Source: Bdellovibrio sp. ZAP7
GTDB lineage: Bacteria; Bdellovibrionota; Bdellovibrionia; Bdellovibrionales; Bdellovibrionaceae
DNA: 64,000 nt
NCBI RefSeq assembly: GCF_006874645.1
Contig: NZ_CP030082.1
Span: 3,100,001-3,164,000, forward strand
Direction of reading: 5' to 3'
Below, piece after piece: positions 55,088 through 63,435 of the stretch; position 1 is the stretch's first letter; each line of letters opens with the position of its first letter. Below the pieces are notes generated by a model. It made no database searches and was not told where the DNA came from. It worked only from the letters and a program-made list of their open reading frames with translations. A program made the translations under genes and the position numbers.

Positions 55088-55218
55088 AGGCGACTCCTTT
55101 TTATAGATAAACATTTGTTTGATTATAATAACACGATAAAAAATGTTGTCTGGGCGATGGTCTGGAAAAGTTAAACTTTGTCTCGTTTTACGCCGATGGA
55201 AACTGTGGAGAAAACATC

Positions 55219-55446
55219 ATGGATCGTGATCAACTTATCGAAGAAATCAAAAAGCAGATTATGGAAGAGCTGAAGGGTGCAGCGTCCCCGCTCACCGACA
55301 AAATCTCTTCTGAACAAAAAGCCGAGATGGTGGAAATGAAAAACTCTGTGGAAAGTTCCGTAAAGGAAAATCCGTGGATGGCGGTGGGCATTGCAGCCCT
55401 TGCAGGCTTTATGATTGCCCGTCTTCTTTATCGCAGGGAGGATTAG
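55219..55446 (+). CDS. ElaB/YqjD/DUF883-like membrane-anchored protein
   Basis: A 75-aa protein: a charged helix (about 1-48) and one C-terminal membrane helix ending in Arg (MAVGIAALAGFMIARLLYRR). VKENPWMAVGIAALAGF matches the C terminus of the YqjD/ElaB family, which tethers ribosomes to the inner membrane in E. coli. It lies 2 nt before the next gene, a YqjE-like membrane protein, so the pair mirrors yqjDE. Confidence 0.75.
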   Translation: MDRDQLIEEIKKQIMEELKGAASPLTDKISSEQKAEMVEMKNSVESSVKENPWMAVGIAALAGFMIARLLYRRED

Positions 55447-55448
55447 TT

Positions 55449-55910
55449 ATGATGAAATTTATCTTACCTCTTTTGTCTTTCCTAATAGGTAACGCCAAAG
55501 GCTTTATCAAAGAACCGGCGGAAGCATTTTCGCAACAACTCGCCATGCGAGTGCGTTCGTTGACGACTTTGTTGGTGGCAGTCATTGGCTCCCTGGCTTT
55601 AGGTTGCGTGGGACTTTCCCTGTTTATCGCTTCGATCGCTTCACAATTGGACAAGAATGAAGAATTCCATGTCTCTGGTGGAATGATCGTTTATCTGTGC
55701 CTGACTGTGGTTTCGATTGGCGTTTTGATTTATTCATTAAGCAGCAAAACTTGGATGAAGAGTCTGGGTTTTGAGGAAAAACCGTCGCAAGCAGCTTCCA
55801 CCGGCAAACGCGCTTCGGGTGCTTTGGAAAATGCGGTGGCTCTTTTAGTGATGGATTATATCGACGAAAGGAAATCTCGTCGTGACGAACGTCCCCACTC
55901 TCGCGATTAA
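55449..55910 (+). CDS. YqjE-like two-helix membrane protein
   Basis: A 153-aa protein with two membrane helices (about 38-60 and 75-97) and a basic tail (DERKSRRDER). The order after a YqjD-like gene and the helix pair fit the YqjE/phage-holin-like group. GGGAGG lies 8 nt before the first of two consecutive ATGs, at 55449. The function is unknown. Confidence 0.7.
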   Translation: MMKFILPLLSFLIGNAKGFIKEPAEAFSQQLAMRVRSLTTLLVAVIGSLALGCVGLSLFIASIASQLDKNEEFHVSGGMIVYLCLTVVSIGVLIYSLSSKTWMKSLGFEEKPSQAASTGKRASGALENAVALLVMDYIDERKSRRDERPHSRD

Positions 55911-55930
55911 TTATTTCTTAAAGCACAAAT

Positions 55931-55962
55931 AAAAAAGGCAGCCTCGATGAGCTGCCTTTTTT
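55931..55962. terminator. Bidirectional terminator
   Basis: Perfect arms AAAAAAGGCAGC/GCTGCCTTTTTT with an 8-nt loop lie between the YqjE-like gene and the convergent Gly-rich gene. Confidence 0.92.
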
Positions 55963-55982
55963 ATTTTAATTCTGTCCGGGAA

Positions 55983-56240
55983 TTAGTAACCGTTACCACC
56001 ATAGTAACCGCCATCTTCATCATACCCGCCACCGTAGCCGCCGCCATCATATTGACCGTCGTTATCTTGACGACTGCCGTCTTCATAAGGACCGTTGCCA
56101 CCATCAAAAGAATCACCGTTGCCGCTGCACTCGTAAGATTCTTCTCTTGGGTCGCAACCTTCTGCGGGTTGAGCTGCGAATGCAGATGTGAATGGAGCAA
56201 AGATCGCAGCCATCATCAAAGCCATAACCAGATTTTTCAT
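55983..56240 (-). CDS. Small secreted Gly/Asp/Tyr-rich protein
   Basis: An 85-aa protein with a signal peptide (TSAFA before AQPAEG). The mature part has two Cys and then a low-complexity tail of GGGYGGGYDEDGGYYGGNGY type. It is probably a surface or periplasmic peptide. GGAGGT precedes the ATG with a short gap. Unknown family. Confidence 0.7.
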   Translation of the reverse strand: MKNLVMALMMAAIFAPFTSAFAAQPAEGCDPREESYECSGNGDSFDGGNGPYEDGSRQDNDGQYDGGGYGGGYDEDGGYYGGNGY

Positions 56241-56358
56241 TCGTAACCTCCAAATTAAGAACCCCTGCTTATCACAGGGGACACACTTGGACTAATGAAA
56301 TATAGTGAATCTTTAGAACGGAAAAAAAAACGCTGCAGAAATTCTCAAATGTTAACTG

Positions 56359-58167
56359 TTATCGGGCCAAACCATTCATAAATTCTAGAACCCGGTCGGA
56401 TAATTCACGCGAGTTATTGATTCTTTGCACGGCACTTCCCGCTTCTTCTTTATCCGCAGCAGAAGGTTCATGATACTTTTGCAGATAACTTTCCACTTTA
56501 GAACCGAACACATGCCAATCAACTCCATCTTTGTCGGCACTTGGAAACTCAGTCAACACACCCATGCCACGTTTTGCATACAGACGCGAGCCTTCAGTTT
56601 TAGGATTAAAGGTATAAAGTGCCTGCCCACAAACAGATAAGTCGCAAGAGCGATTCTCTGGAAACATAGTTTGAATGGTTTCAGCAAATACTTCGTTTAA
56701 TGCCTTCGCACGCAACTCTGCGCTCTTTGCCATAAAGAACTTCACCGGCTCATAGATTTCTCCGGCCTTCAAATAAACTGGTTGTCTTCCTACGAACTCA
56801 CCATTCACCACGCGAGGTCCCACTTGTTGCATCGTGATGCCTTCCACAAGTGCAGGACGAGGCATTCTAAAACCTTCACCTAGGTATGCTTCCATTTTCA
56901 ATAGGGGAACTTTATTCTCCCGTATCAAGGACGGATCTACGATACGATCCGATTGCGCTGTGGGATAATCGTTAAAGATCGTCGAACCAAACTTACCTGT
57001 GTACTCAACCCATTTGCCAGCGTCAGCATTAAAGATCTGGGCTTTTCCATAAGACGCGCGATTCAGCCCCATGGCCGCCAGCAACTCGCCAGAGTCTTTC
57101 TTCCGAACCATAACATAGTCTGTTGAGTTTAAAGTTTCCAGAACTTCAGAGAAGTCCGCCTTGATAAACGATTCACCCCAGTGACGGCGTTCGACGTATT
57201 CCGGGTAAATTTCTGAGATCAACTCGATCACCCAGCTTTTTTGCAACTCTTTACCTTTTGCAATCGCTGCCGAAGAAACTTGAGCCTTGCTTGCGAATTT
57301 GGTTCCGACCACGATCACAACCATGTCTCCACGATCATATTCTTCGCGAAAAGCAATTCGGCCCAGATTTGTACCTGATACGGATTCCACTGGAACTTCA
57401 GTGACTCGACTTTCTTTAGTGTAACTACGACCCCGAGCTAAATTCACGCCCGCCTTCATCTCCGCGCGATCGCTCGCGTCCCATTCTAAACGACGGCTAT
57501 CAAATATCGCGTCGTACTCGGGATAAGTTTTACCAGATTTAATCACGGCCACGATTCGATCTAAATACTTGTGCAAAGCTTTGGAATAGGTAGCTTGATT
57601 TGGAAATTCATTTCTGCGCGGCAGATCGGGAACTTCAAACCCGCCACCCCACTCGGTTGTGCGGAAGGTGTACGGCCCCCCTTGTGGCGAGTGAGAAGAG
57701 ATGTATTCATAACGAGTACTGGCCGCGGCTACCTCGGCCTGAATATCTGCCTGAATAAACCCAGGCAATTCATCGTTACGGCCAAGATTGGATTTCGCAA
57801 AATATTTACTTCCCATGGTGTAGAGACGACTGTCTTCACGTGGAGCTTGTACAAACTCACGAGGAATACTGCCCATGGGCTGCACAGGAGTTTTAGCTAC
57901 TGGCATTGACTTGAGATAGCCGGTCCAAGATTTTGGTGGAAATGCAGATGAGTTCTCAGTGGCGTCGACAAAGATTCGACCACAGCTTTCAGCCCCATGG
58001 GAGAACGATCCCCACAGTAGCACCAGTGATACCCCCAGCAGGGTTCCTATGAATTGTCTAACAGCTGTATAAAGGCTAAACAATGCCACTGGTAAAAACC
58101 TCCAAATTCGATTTAAAACCCACCTGGTTAAAAGTGGTTTTCTCCTCTTATGGAGTTCAAATGGCAT
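56359..58167 (-). CDS. Large exported protein of unknown function downstream of tetR
   Basis: A 602-aa protein. A basic N terminus (HKRRK) is followed by one or two hydrophobic segments (FLPVALFSLYTAVR, TLLGVSLVLLWGSF) and then HGAESC, which looks like a signal cleavage site. The rest is soluble with Cys near the C terminus (NRSCDLSVCGQAL). No domain is recognised. GAAGGGGC lies directly before the ATG. It begins 14 nt after the tetR stop, so TetR is likely to control it. Confidence 0.72.
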   Translation of the reverse strand: MPFELHKRRKPLLTRWVLNRIWRFLPVALFSLYTAVRQFIGTLLGVSLVLLWGSFSHGAESCGRIFVDATENSSAFPPKSWTGYLKSMPVAKTPVQPMGSIPREFVQAPREDSRLYTMGSKYFAKSNLGRNDELPGFIQADIQAEVAAASTRYEYISSHSPQGGPYTFRTTEWGGGFEVPDLPRRNEFPNQATYSKALHKYLDRIVAVIKSGKTYPEYDAIFDSRRLEWDASDRAEMKAGVNLARGRSYTKESRVTEVPVESVSGTNLGRIAFREEYDRGDMVVIVVGTKFASKAQVSSAAIAKGKELQKSWVIELISEIYPEYVERRHWGESFIKADFSEVLETLNSTDYVMVRKKDSGELLAAMGLNRASYGKAQIFNADAGKWVEYTGKFGSTIFNDYPTAQSDRIVDPSLIRENKVPLLKMEAYLGEGFRMPRPALVEGITMQQVGPRVVNGEFVGRQPVYLKAGEIYEPVKFFMAKSAELRAKALNEVFAETIQTMFPENRSCDLSVCGQALYTFNPKTEGSRLYAKRGMGVLTEFPSADKDGVDWHVFGSKVESYLQKYHEPSAADKEEAGSAVQRINNSRELSDRVLEFMNGLAR

Positions 58168-58181
58168 GCCCCTTCAGTGCA

Positions 58182-58838
58182 CTATTTGATAACACCTGCC
58201 ACGATCATTTTGGCCGCCCTAACGGCGTCTTGCTCAACCTGTTTGTATTCTGACTTCACTCTTTCGGAACAGATTTCGATGATGGCTCCGGTGATAATTC
58301 TTTGCACTGATTTGGCAGCGAAACGCAAATCCTCAGGGTTCAATTTCTCGCGCTTGTCAGCGGAGATCTGTAACTGAATGAAGGATACAATTCTATCCGC
58401 TCCAATGTTCGTCAGGTTCTCGTGAAGCTTGCGATAGCGATCCTGCTGCGACGACACCATAAAGAACAAGATCCACGCTCTTAAAGCCACGGGTTGTTCA
58501 TGCGCCCAAGCCACCGCAGCACGAACGTATTCAGAGAACTGCACGTCAGGATCATTACTCTGAGAGAAGGCCGCAATAACGGCCGCCTGATACTGCCCGC
58601 GAATCAATTTCATCGTCGTTTCAAAGAGAGCTTCTTTGTCTGGAAAATAGTGACTGACCAGGCGGCGGCTGGTTTTCGCTGGGGTTGCCACATCGTCAAA
58701 GCTAACGTGTTCATAGCTGATGGCTGCATAAGCCTTAATGGCGCCTTCTAATATCTCAAGGCGACGCTTGTCTGCTTTAGAGAGCTCACGTGGGAACAAT
58801 TCGGAATAGATCTGTCGCTGTGTCGATTTTTTGTCCAT
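58182..58838 (-). CDS. TetR-family transcriptional regulator
   Basis: A 218-aa regulator. The N-terminal HTH is clear: KRRLEILEGAIKAYAAISYE, VSFDDVATPAKTSRRLVSHY, FPDKEALFETTMKLI. The C-terminal ligand domain (about 75-218) is not assigned to a subtype. It is first in an operon with the 602-aa protein. Two palindromes upstream (58881-58917) may be its operator, for autoregulation and control of the divergent small secreted proteins. Confidence 0.92.
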   Translation of the reverse strand: MDKKSTQRQIYSELFPRELSKADKRRLEILEGAIKAYAAISYEHVSFDDVATPAKTSRRLVSHYFPDKEALFETTMKLIRGQYQAAVIAAFSQSNDPDVQFSEYVRAAVAWAHEQPVALRAWILFFMVSSQQDRYRKLHENLTNIGADRIVSFIQLQISADKREKLNPEDLRFAAKSVQRIITGAIIEICSERVKSEYKQVEQDAVRAAKMIVAGVIK

Positions 58839-58880
58839 ACCTAAACATTTTATACCAAGTTCACATAAAGTTCATAATTA

Positions 58881-58917
58881 TTCCCAAATTGTGAATTTAA
58901 AATTCCCATTTTGGGAA
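58881..58917. promoter_or_regulatory. Tandem palindromes upstream of tetR (candidate operators)
   Basis: TTCCCAAATTGTGAA (58881-58895) and TTCCCATTTTGGGAA (58903-58917) are two related 15-bp palindromes, TTCCCA-N3-TGKGAA, with centres exactly 22 bp apart, two turns of B-DNA. A further half-site TTCACA is at 58860-58865. They sit 43-79 nt upstream of tetR and between it and the divergent gene. Confidence 0.5.
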
Positions 58918-58974
58918 ATTGAGGGTACAACACAATGCATCAAGTAGCGAAAAACAATTATTAAAGGAGTTTTT

Positions 58975-59283
58975 ATGAAGGTTCTTAAAACATTAGTTAC
59001 ATTGGCGATTTTGTCTTCTTCAACGGCTGCTTTGGCTCAATATGTACCTGCTCCGGCTCGAGCAGCTTGTTCTTTGGATGCATTAAGAGCAGCAAGCTTT
59101 ATCGATGATTCCAGCTGGGGTAGCGACAGAAGTGAACCTTTGCGTGTTATTTCTTCGAAAGGTTCCTATAACTCTGCGACTTACCAAGTTTACTCACCGT
59201 TAAGCGGAGTAACATATACTGTCGAAATTTACCAAGCTAGAAAGTCTTTATCTTGTGTAATCACTAGCATCGTCACGGAATAA
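58975..59283 (+). CDS. Small secreted protein, unknown
   Basis: A 102-aa protein with a signal peptide (TAALA before QYVPA). Two Cys (around AACSLDA and LSCVIT) may form one disulfide; the mature part has strand-like Tyr/Ser/Val-rich segments. AAAGGAG precedes the ATG. It is probably co-transcribed with the next small secreted gene 27 nt downstream, and is divergent from tetR. Confidence 0.72.
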   Translation: MKVLKTLVTLAILSSSTAALAQYVPAPARAACSLDALRAASFIDDSSWGSDRSEPLRVISSKGSYNSATYQVYSPLSGVTYTVEIYQARKSLSCVITSIVTE

Positions 59284-59310
59284 TAAAAAAGTCTAAATAA
59301 GGAGACTGAA

Positions 59311-59637
59311 ATGAAATCACTAATTATCGCTTTAGTAACTATGACTATCAGTACTTCAGCATTCGCAGCAGCGGCATCTCACGTCAACGCTGTGGCCTGT
59401 GGAATTGCCGTGAGCGAAAACGAATTTGTTGCGGAATCTCGCGCTTATTCAAATCCGGCCAATGACCAATATCTTAGCAATCCAGGAATTTTGGGAACTT
59501 TGCTTTTTGAACTAACAAAATCCGCAAAATCACCAGTCCTTAAGCGCGGCCGCCAATATTGCGTATGGGGCAAATTCATTGTTCCAGCAGATGGTTCAGA
59601 AGGTTCAGTTGAACCCTACAGTGTCCAAGAAAAATAA
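59311..59637 (+). CDS. Small secreted protein, unknown
   Basis: A 108-aa protein with a signal peptide (SAFA before AAASH). Two Cys (NAVACGIAVSE, RQYCVWG) flank the body. No family recognised. AAGGAG precedes the ATG. It is in one operon with the 102-aa gene and is followed by a terminator. Confidence 0.72.
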   Translation: MKSLIIALVTMTISTSAFAAAASHVNAVACGIAVSENEFVAESRAYSNPANDQYLSNPGILGTLLFELTKSAKSPVLKRGRQYCVWGKFIVPADGSEGSVEPYSVQEK

Positions 59638-59645
59638 TGATTAAA

Positions 59646-59675
59646 AAAAAGCCCGGTGATGAACCGGGGCTTTTT
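59646..59675 (+). terminator. Terminator after the small secreted genes
   Basis: GCCCGGT pairs with ACCGGGGC (one bulged G) and is flanked by A8 and T5. It lies between convergent genes. Confidence 0.88.
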
Positions 59676-59687
59676 ATTTGGAGTGAG

Positions 59688-60470
59688 CTATTTAACCGGA
59701 GCCACTTCATTCAGGAAATTCATGAAAACATCCCAGGATCTGTGATCGGCTTTTTCATTGTAAGCGACACCTTTGCTGGGATCATTGCCCGCGTCTTTTT
59801 GAGTGAAGGCATGAACTGCACCGGAGTAGGAGATGAATTGGTAATCGACTTTGTTTTCGTCCATTTCTTTTAGGAACGGCATCACTTGCGGATTTACATA
59901 GTTATCCATAGCTCCATGGAGAATCAATGTCGGCGCTTTGAAATTCTTAGCATCTTTCGGAGTTGGATTTGAAAGATCACCATGGAAACTTACAAAGCCC
60001 GCCGCTGGAACTCCTGCACGCCCCAACTCAAGTGCTCCCATGCCGCCAAAACAGTATCCGATCACAACGATGTGTTTTGGATCGACCTTTTTATTTTTCT
60101 TAAGCCAATTGAACGCGGCCATCTCGCGGGCGCGATAAAGTTTGCGATCATTTTTGTATTGGCCTGCCAGCTGTCCTGCGCCTTCCGTGGTGGTGGGGCG
60201 AATGCCTTTACCATAAATATCCACCGCGAAAGCCACGTAGCCTTTTTCAGCCAACATTTGCGCGCGCATTTTTTCGTTATTAGATAAGCCCATCCATTGG
60301 TGCACGATCATCACGGCAGGTCTTGGTGTCGTCACAGAGTCGTCATAGGCTAAAAAACCCTCAAGCTCAGTTTTACCTTCTTTATAATCGACGTTTTCAG
60401 TTTTAACGGCAGCCGATGCGGAGGCCGCCATCAGGATCAGAGCGATGCTGGATATAAGTGCTTTAAACAT
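59688..60470 (-). CDS. Dienelactone hydrolase family protein, periplasmic
   Basis: A 260-aa alpha/beta hydrolase with a signal peptide (AASASA before AVKTE). GYCFGGMGALELG contains the Cys nucleophile used by dienelactone hydrolases instead of Ser, LILHGAMDNYVNPQ the Asp, and GAVHAFT the His. The role in aromatic degradation is known only for the family; the periplasmic location is unusual for it. GAGGAG precedes the ATG. It is not coupled to other aromatic-degradation genes. Confidence 0.9.
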   Translation of the reverse strand: MFKALISSIALILMAASASAAVKTENVDYKEGKTELEGFLAYDDSVTTPRPAVMIVHQWMGLSNNEKMRAQMLAEKGYVAFAVDIYGKGIRPTTTEGAGQLAGQYKNDRKLYRAREMAAFNWLKKNKKVDPKHIVVIGYCFGGMGALELGRAGVPAAGFVSFHGDLSNPTPKDAKNFKAPTLILHGAMDNYVNPQVMPFLKEMDENKVDYQFISYSGAVHAFTQKDAGNDPSKGVAYNEKADHRSWDVFMNFLNEVAPVK

Positions 60471-60684
60471 TCTAAACTCCTCTTGGTATATGACAAAAGT
60501 CTAAGTGGATAGGGTCAAGAGGTCAAAAGTCCCACCTCAGCTGTGATAAAGAACACCTGAGGAATCTAGCCCTGCGCGTTATAGACAGCATCCTTCAGGC
60601 GCATGCTATTATTATCGCAATGGAATACCACAGGCTTTGGCCAATCAAATTCTCCCTTTCAATCTCAACATTAGTTAAACATCT

Positions 60685-61725
60685 ATGTCGTTACTTGTCC
60701 TTTTAGTTATATCTACTTTAACAATCTCATTCGTTTGCTCGATGTTGGAAGCCACGCTGCTGACTTCGACTTCGGCATATATCGCAGTCCTGGTTCGTGA
60801 AAACCGTCGCAGTGCCAAGCTTTTGGAACATCTAAAAGATAACTTGGACCGCCCGATTTCCGCGATCCTGACTTTGAATACGCTGTCACACACTTTGGGT
60901 TCGGCGGCGATCGCCTATCAAGTGCAGGCAATCTATGGCGTTGAAGCGGTGACTTTTGCGTCGTTTATTTTGACGTTTGCCATTTTGGTTCTCTCGGAAA
61001 TCATCCCGAAATCCATTGGCGCGGCTCATTGGAAATCTTTGATTCCTTTCACGGCGTACACTATTCAGCTGATGATCATCTGCCTTTATCCCCTGGTGCT
61101 AATGTCCGAATACTTGGGACGTATGTTCCAGCGTCGTGACGAAGAACCGGAAGTCACTCGCGAAGAAATCCTGATGACTGCCGAAATGGGTGTTGAAGAA
61201 GGGACTTTGAAAAACAAAGAATCCAACATCATCAAAAATCTTTTGATGCTGGATAAGATTTATGTGTCTGACATTATGACTCCGAGATCTGTGTTCTTTG
61301 CCCTGGAAAAAGACCTGACAGTCGAAGAGGTTTTTAATAAGTACAAGCCTCTGCGTTTTTCTCGTATTCCGGTTTATCACGGAAGCCTGGATAATATCGT
61401 GGGCATGACTTATCGTTATAAAATTCACGAAGCTCTTTCCAACGACCAACATGAAAAAGTCGTGGGCGAGCTGGTCACTCCGATCTCTTCTATTCCAGAA
61501 CGTATGACGGTGTCTCAAGTCCTGGATTATTTTATCAAAGAAAAAGAGCACATTGCCTTGGCTGTTGATGAATACGGTATCGTCGCCGGCCTGGTAAGTC
61601 TGGAAGACGCTGTTGAGACACTTTTAGGTGTGGAAATCGTCGACGAACTTGATTCCGTGGAAGACATGCGTAAGTTCGCTTTAGAGCAATGGCAGTTGCG
61701 CAAACAAAAACTGCGTAAGAGCTAA
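60685..61725 (+). CDS. CNNM/DUF21-CBS transporter-like protein (TlyC/CorC type)
   Basis: A 346-aa membrane protein. The DUF21 (CNNM) domain has three to four helices (LVLLVISTLTISFVCSMLEA, VTFASFILTFAILVLSEIIP), with FVCSMLEA and ILVLSEIIPKSIGA as family motifs. Two CBS domains follow (about 190-320; IMTPRSVFFAL, LALAVDEYGIVAGLVSLEDA). CNNM proteins move Mg2+ or Co2+; CBS domains bind nucleotides. It is probably transcribed with cutA, 5 nt downstream. Confidence 0.88.
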   Translation: MSLLVLLVISTLTISFVCSMLEATLLTSTSAYIAVLVRENRRSAKLLEHLKDNLDRPISAILTLNTLSHTLGSAAIAYQVQAIYGVEAVTFASFILTFAILVLSEIIPKSIGAAHWKSLIPFTAYTIQLMIICLYPLVLMSEYLGRMFQRRDEEPEVTREEILMTAEMGVEEGTLKNKESNIIKNLLMLDKIYVSDIMTPRSVFFALEKDLTVEEVFNKYKPLRFSRIPVYHGSLDNIVGMTYRYKIHEALSNDQHEKVVGELVTPISSIPERMTVSQVLDYFIKEKEHIALAVDEYGIVAGLVSLEDAVETLLGVEIVDELDSVEDMRKFALEQWQLRKQKLRKS

Positions 61726-61730
61726 TCCCC

Positions 61731-62045
61731 ATGATCATCTATTACATTCCCTGTCCCGAGCAAAAGAGTGCTGAAAATATCGCTCGCACTCTTTTGCAGG
61801 AAAAACTTATTGCCTGTGCGAATATCATTCCTGGAATAAGTTCGATGTACTGGTGGGAGGGAAAAATAGAGACAAGCTCCGAGTATATTCTGATCCTGAA
61901 AACTCTTGAAAGCTCTGACGCAAATAAAAATTTAGAATCCCGCGTGAAAGAGCTCCACCCCTATGAAGTTCCCTGTGTGATGGCTCTCCCCGTCGCATCA
62001 ATCAACGATTCTTTTAAAAACTGGCTTGAACAAAGTCTTAAATAA
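61731..62045 (+). CDS. cutA: Divalent-cation tolerance protein CutA
   Basis: A 104-aa protein of the CutA family. IYYIPCPEQKSAENIARTLL, LIACANIIPGISSMYWWEGK, EYILILKTLES and ELHPYEVPCVMALPV are the family signature. CutA forms stable trimers and is linked to copper tolerance. It follows the DUF21/CBS gene closely, a link with metal-ion handling. Confidence 0.95.
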   Translation: MIIYYIPCPEQKSAENIARTLLQEKLIACANIIPGISSMYWWEGKIETSSEYILILKTLESSDANKNLESRVKELHPYEVPCVMALPVASINDSFKNWLEQSLK

Positions 62046-62113
62046 ATCCAAAGTTAACTTCCGAAGGTAACACAAGATTACTCCCACAAAGCCGGAGTAA
62101 TACCGGAGGAAAT

Positions 62114-62632
62114 ATGACTCGTGCGGAACTCGCTAAAAAAATCTATGACGTCGCTCACTTAACCGGAGAATTTAAACTTCGCTCCGGTCAGATTTCCAAC
62201 GAATACTTTGATAAATACCGCTTTGAAGCACAACCTGCTTTGCTTCGTGAAATTGCCAAACAAATGGTGCCGCTGATTCCTGCAGACACAGAGATACTTG
62301 CAGGTTTAGAAATGGGAGGCATCCCTATCGCCACGGCCTTGTCCCTCGAAACGGGCATTCCTTGTGCTTTTGTTCGCAAAGAGGCGAAAGATTATGGCAC
62401 CCGTCAATTCGCCGAAGGTTTGGATTTAAAAGGTAAAAAAGTTTTGGTGATAGAAGACGTGGTCACCACAGGTGGTCAGGTCGTTCTATCAACAGCAGAC
62501 TTGCGCAGCATTGGCGCAAATATCACCCATGTTTTATGTGTTATTCACCGTGGTCCACAATTCCCTGAGCCTAAGCTTCAGGAAATTGGTGTAACATTGT
62601 CGCCGCTCTTTATGAAAGCTGATTTTAACTAA
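62114..62632 (+). CDS. pyrE: Orotate phosphoribosyltransferase (short PyrE type)
   Basis: A 172-aa PRTase. VLVIEDVVTTGGQVVLSTAD is the PRPP-binding loop, AFVRKEAKDYGTRQFAEG carries the flexible-loop Lys and Arg, and AGLEMGGIPIATALSLETG follows the family. GEFKLRSGQISNEYFDKYRF is the PyrE N-terminal signature. It makes OMP from orotate and PRPP. It is of the short form, about 170-180 aa. GGAGG precedes the ATG. It overlaps the convergent gene by 4 nt. Confidence 0.92.
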   Translation: MTRAELAKKIYDVAHLTGEFKLRSGQISNEYFDKYRFEAQPALLREIAKQMVPLIPADTEILAGLEMGGIPIATALSLETGIPCAFVRKEAKDYGTRQFAEGLDLKGKKVLVIEDVVTTGGQVVLSTADLRSIGANITHVLCVIHRGPQFPEPKLQEIGVTLSPLFMKADFN

Positions 62633-63399
62633 AGCAAAGTTCCATCAAGAAAATCCCCACTCGTCATTGGCGGCGGCTTGATGGAGCGCTTTCCACCCCA
62701 GCCGAACACAGTCTGCACCAAGTTACGAGATGTGTCCGGCATATCACGATTCCCAGCCATCCATAGACTCTGCGAAAACAATTTTTTTAAAGATCGGACC
62801 GTTCGCACCGACTGTCCCTGAGAAATAAAATTCTTTTGGGCTTCGGCCATAACCGTCGGATGTGTTGCCCAAATATCAATTCTTCCAGACTGAAGTTTTC
62901 GGTAATTACCAAGGTCTTCGGTCATGCCTTCAACTTTGGAATTCTTCCCCGTATAGCGCAACAGTTCTTGCTCACGCGCGCTGCCACTTAAAACACCGAT
63001 ACGGTACTTTCTTAAATCCTTAAGATCTGTGATTTGAATATTCGAGTCGACGGCATACAACCAGCAATCGACATCTGCTAAGTGGACAATCCAATTGAAT
63101 TTGTATTCTCGCTCGAAAGTACGAGTGAACGGAAAAAACAACGCATGAGGATTTCTTTCGACTTCCAACAGAGCCCTTTTCCAGGGCACCCAAACGACTT
63201 CGAAATCTTTTTCTTTTCCGGATTTTTTAAGAGTGGCGGCGATCAGTTTGCCAAACTCGCCACCAAGACCATCCACACCATCCGCTTTTTTGACAACAGT
63301 TGGCGGGGTTTCGACTGTATATATTTGGATTTTAGATCGCCCGGCCTCGGGTGAGGCGGCCGCCATGAATCCTGCTAAAACCATAATATTCAAAAACAT
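62629..63399 (-). CDS. Periplasmic solute-binding protein, family 3-like
   Basis: A 256-aa protein with a signal-like start (FLNIMVLAGFMAAASP). IYTVETPPTV, GGEFGKLIAATLKKSG, WKRALLEVERNPHALFFPF, RKYRIGVLSGSAREQELL and GRIDIWATHPTVMAEA follow the SBP_bac_3 fold for small polar ligands or amino acids. The ligand is unknown and no ABC permease is next to it. It may also be a stand-alone sensor-type binding protein. Confidence 0.8.
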   Translation of the reverse strand: MFLNIMVLAGFMAAASPEAGRSKIQIYTVETPPTVVKKADGVDGLGGEFGKLIAATLKKSGKEKDFEVVWVPWKRALLEVERNPHALFFPFTRTFEREYKFNWIVHLADVDCWLYAVDSNIQITDLKDLRKYRIGVLSGSAREQELLRYTGKNSKVEGMTEDLGNYRKLQSGRIDIWATHPTVMAEAQKNFISQGQSVRTVRSLKKLFSQSLWMAGNRDMPDTSRNLVQTVFGWGGKRSIKPPPMTSGDFLDGTLL

Positions 63400-63435
63400 T
63401 ATTTGTTTATAGCTCAGGACTCATTTGTCTACACC

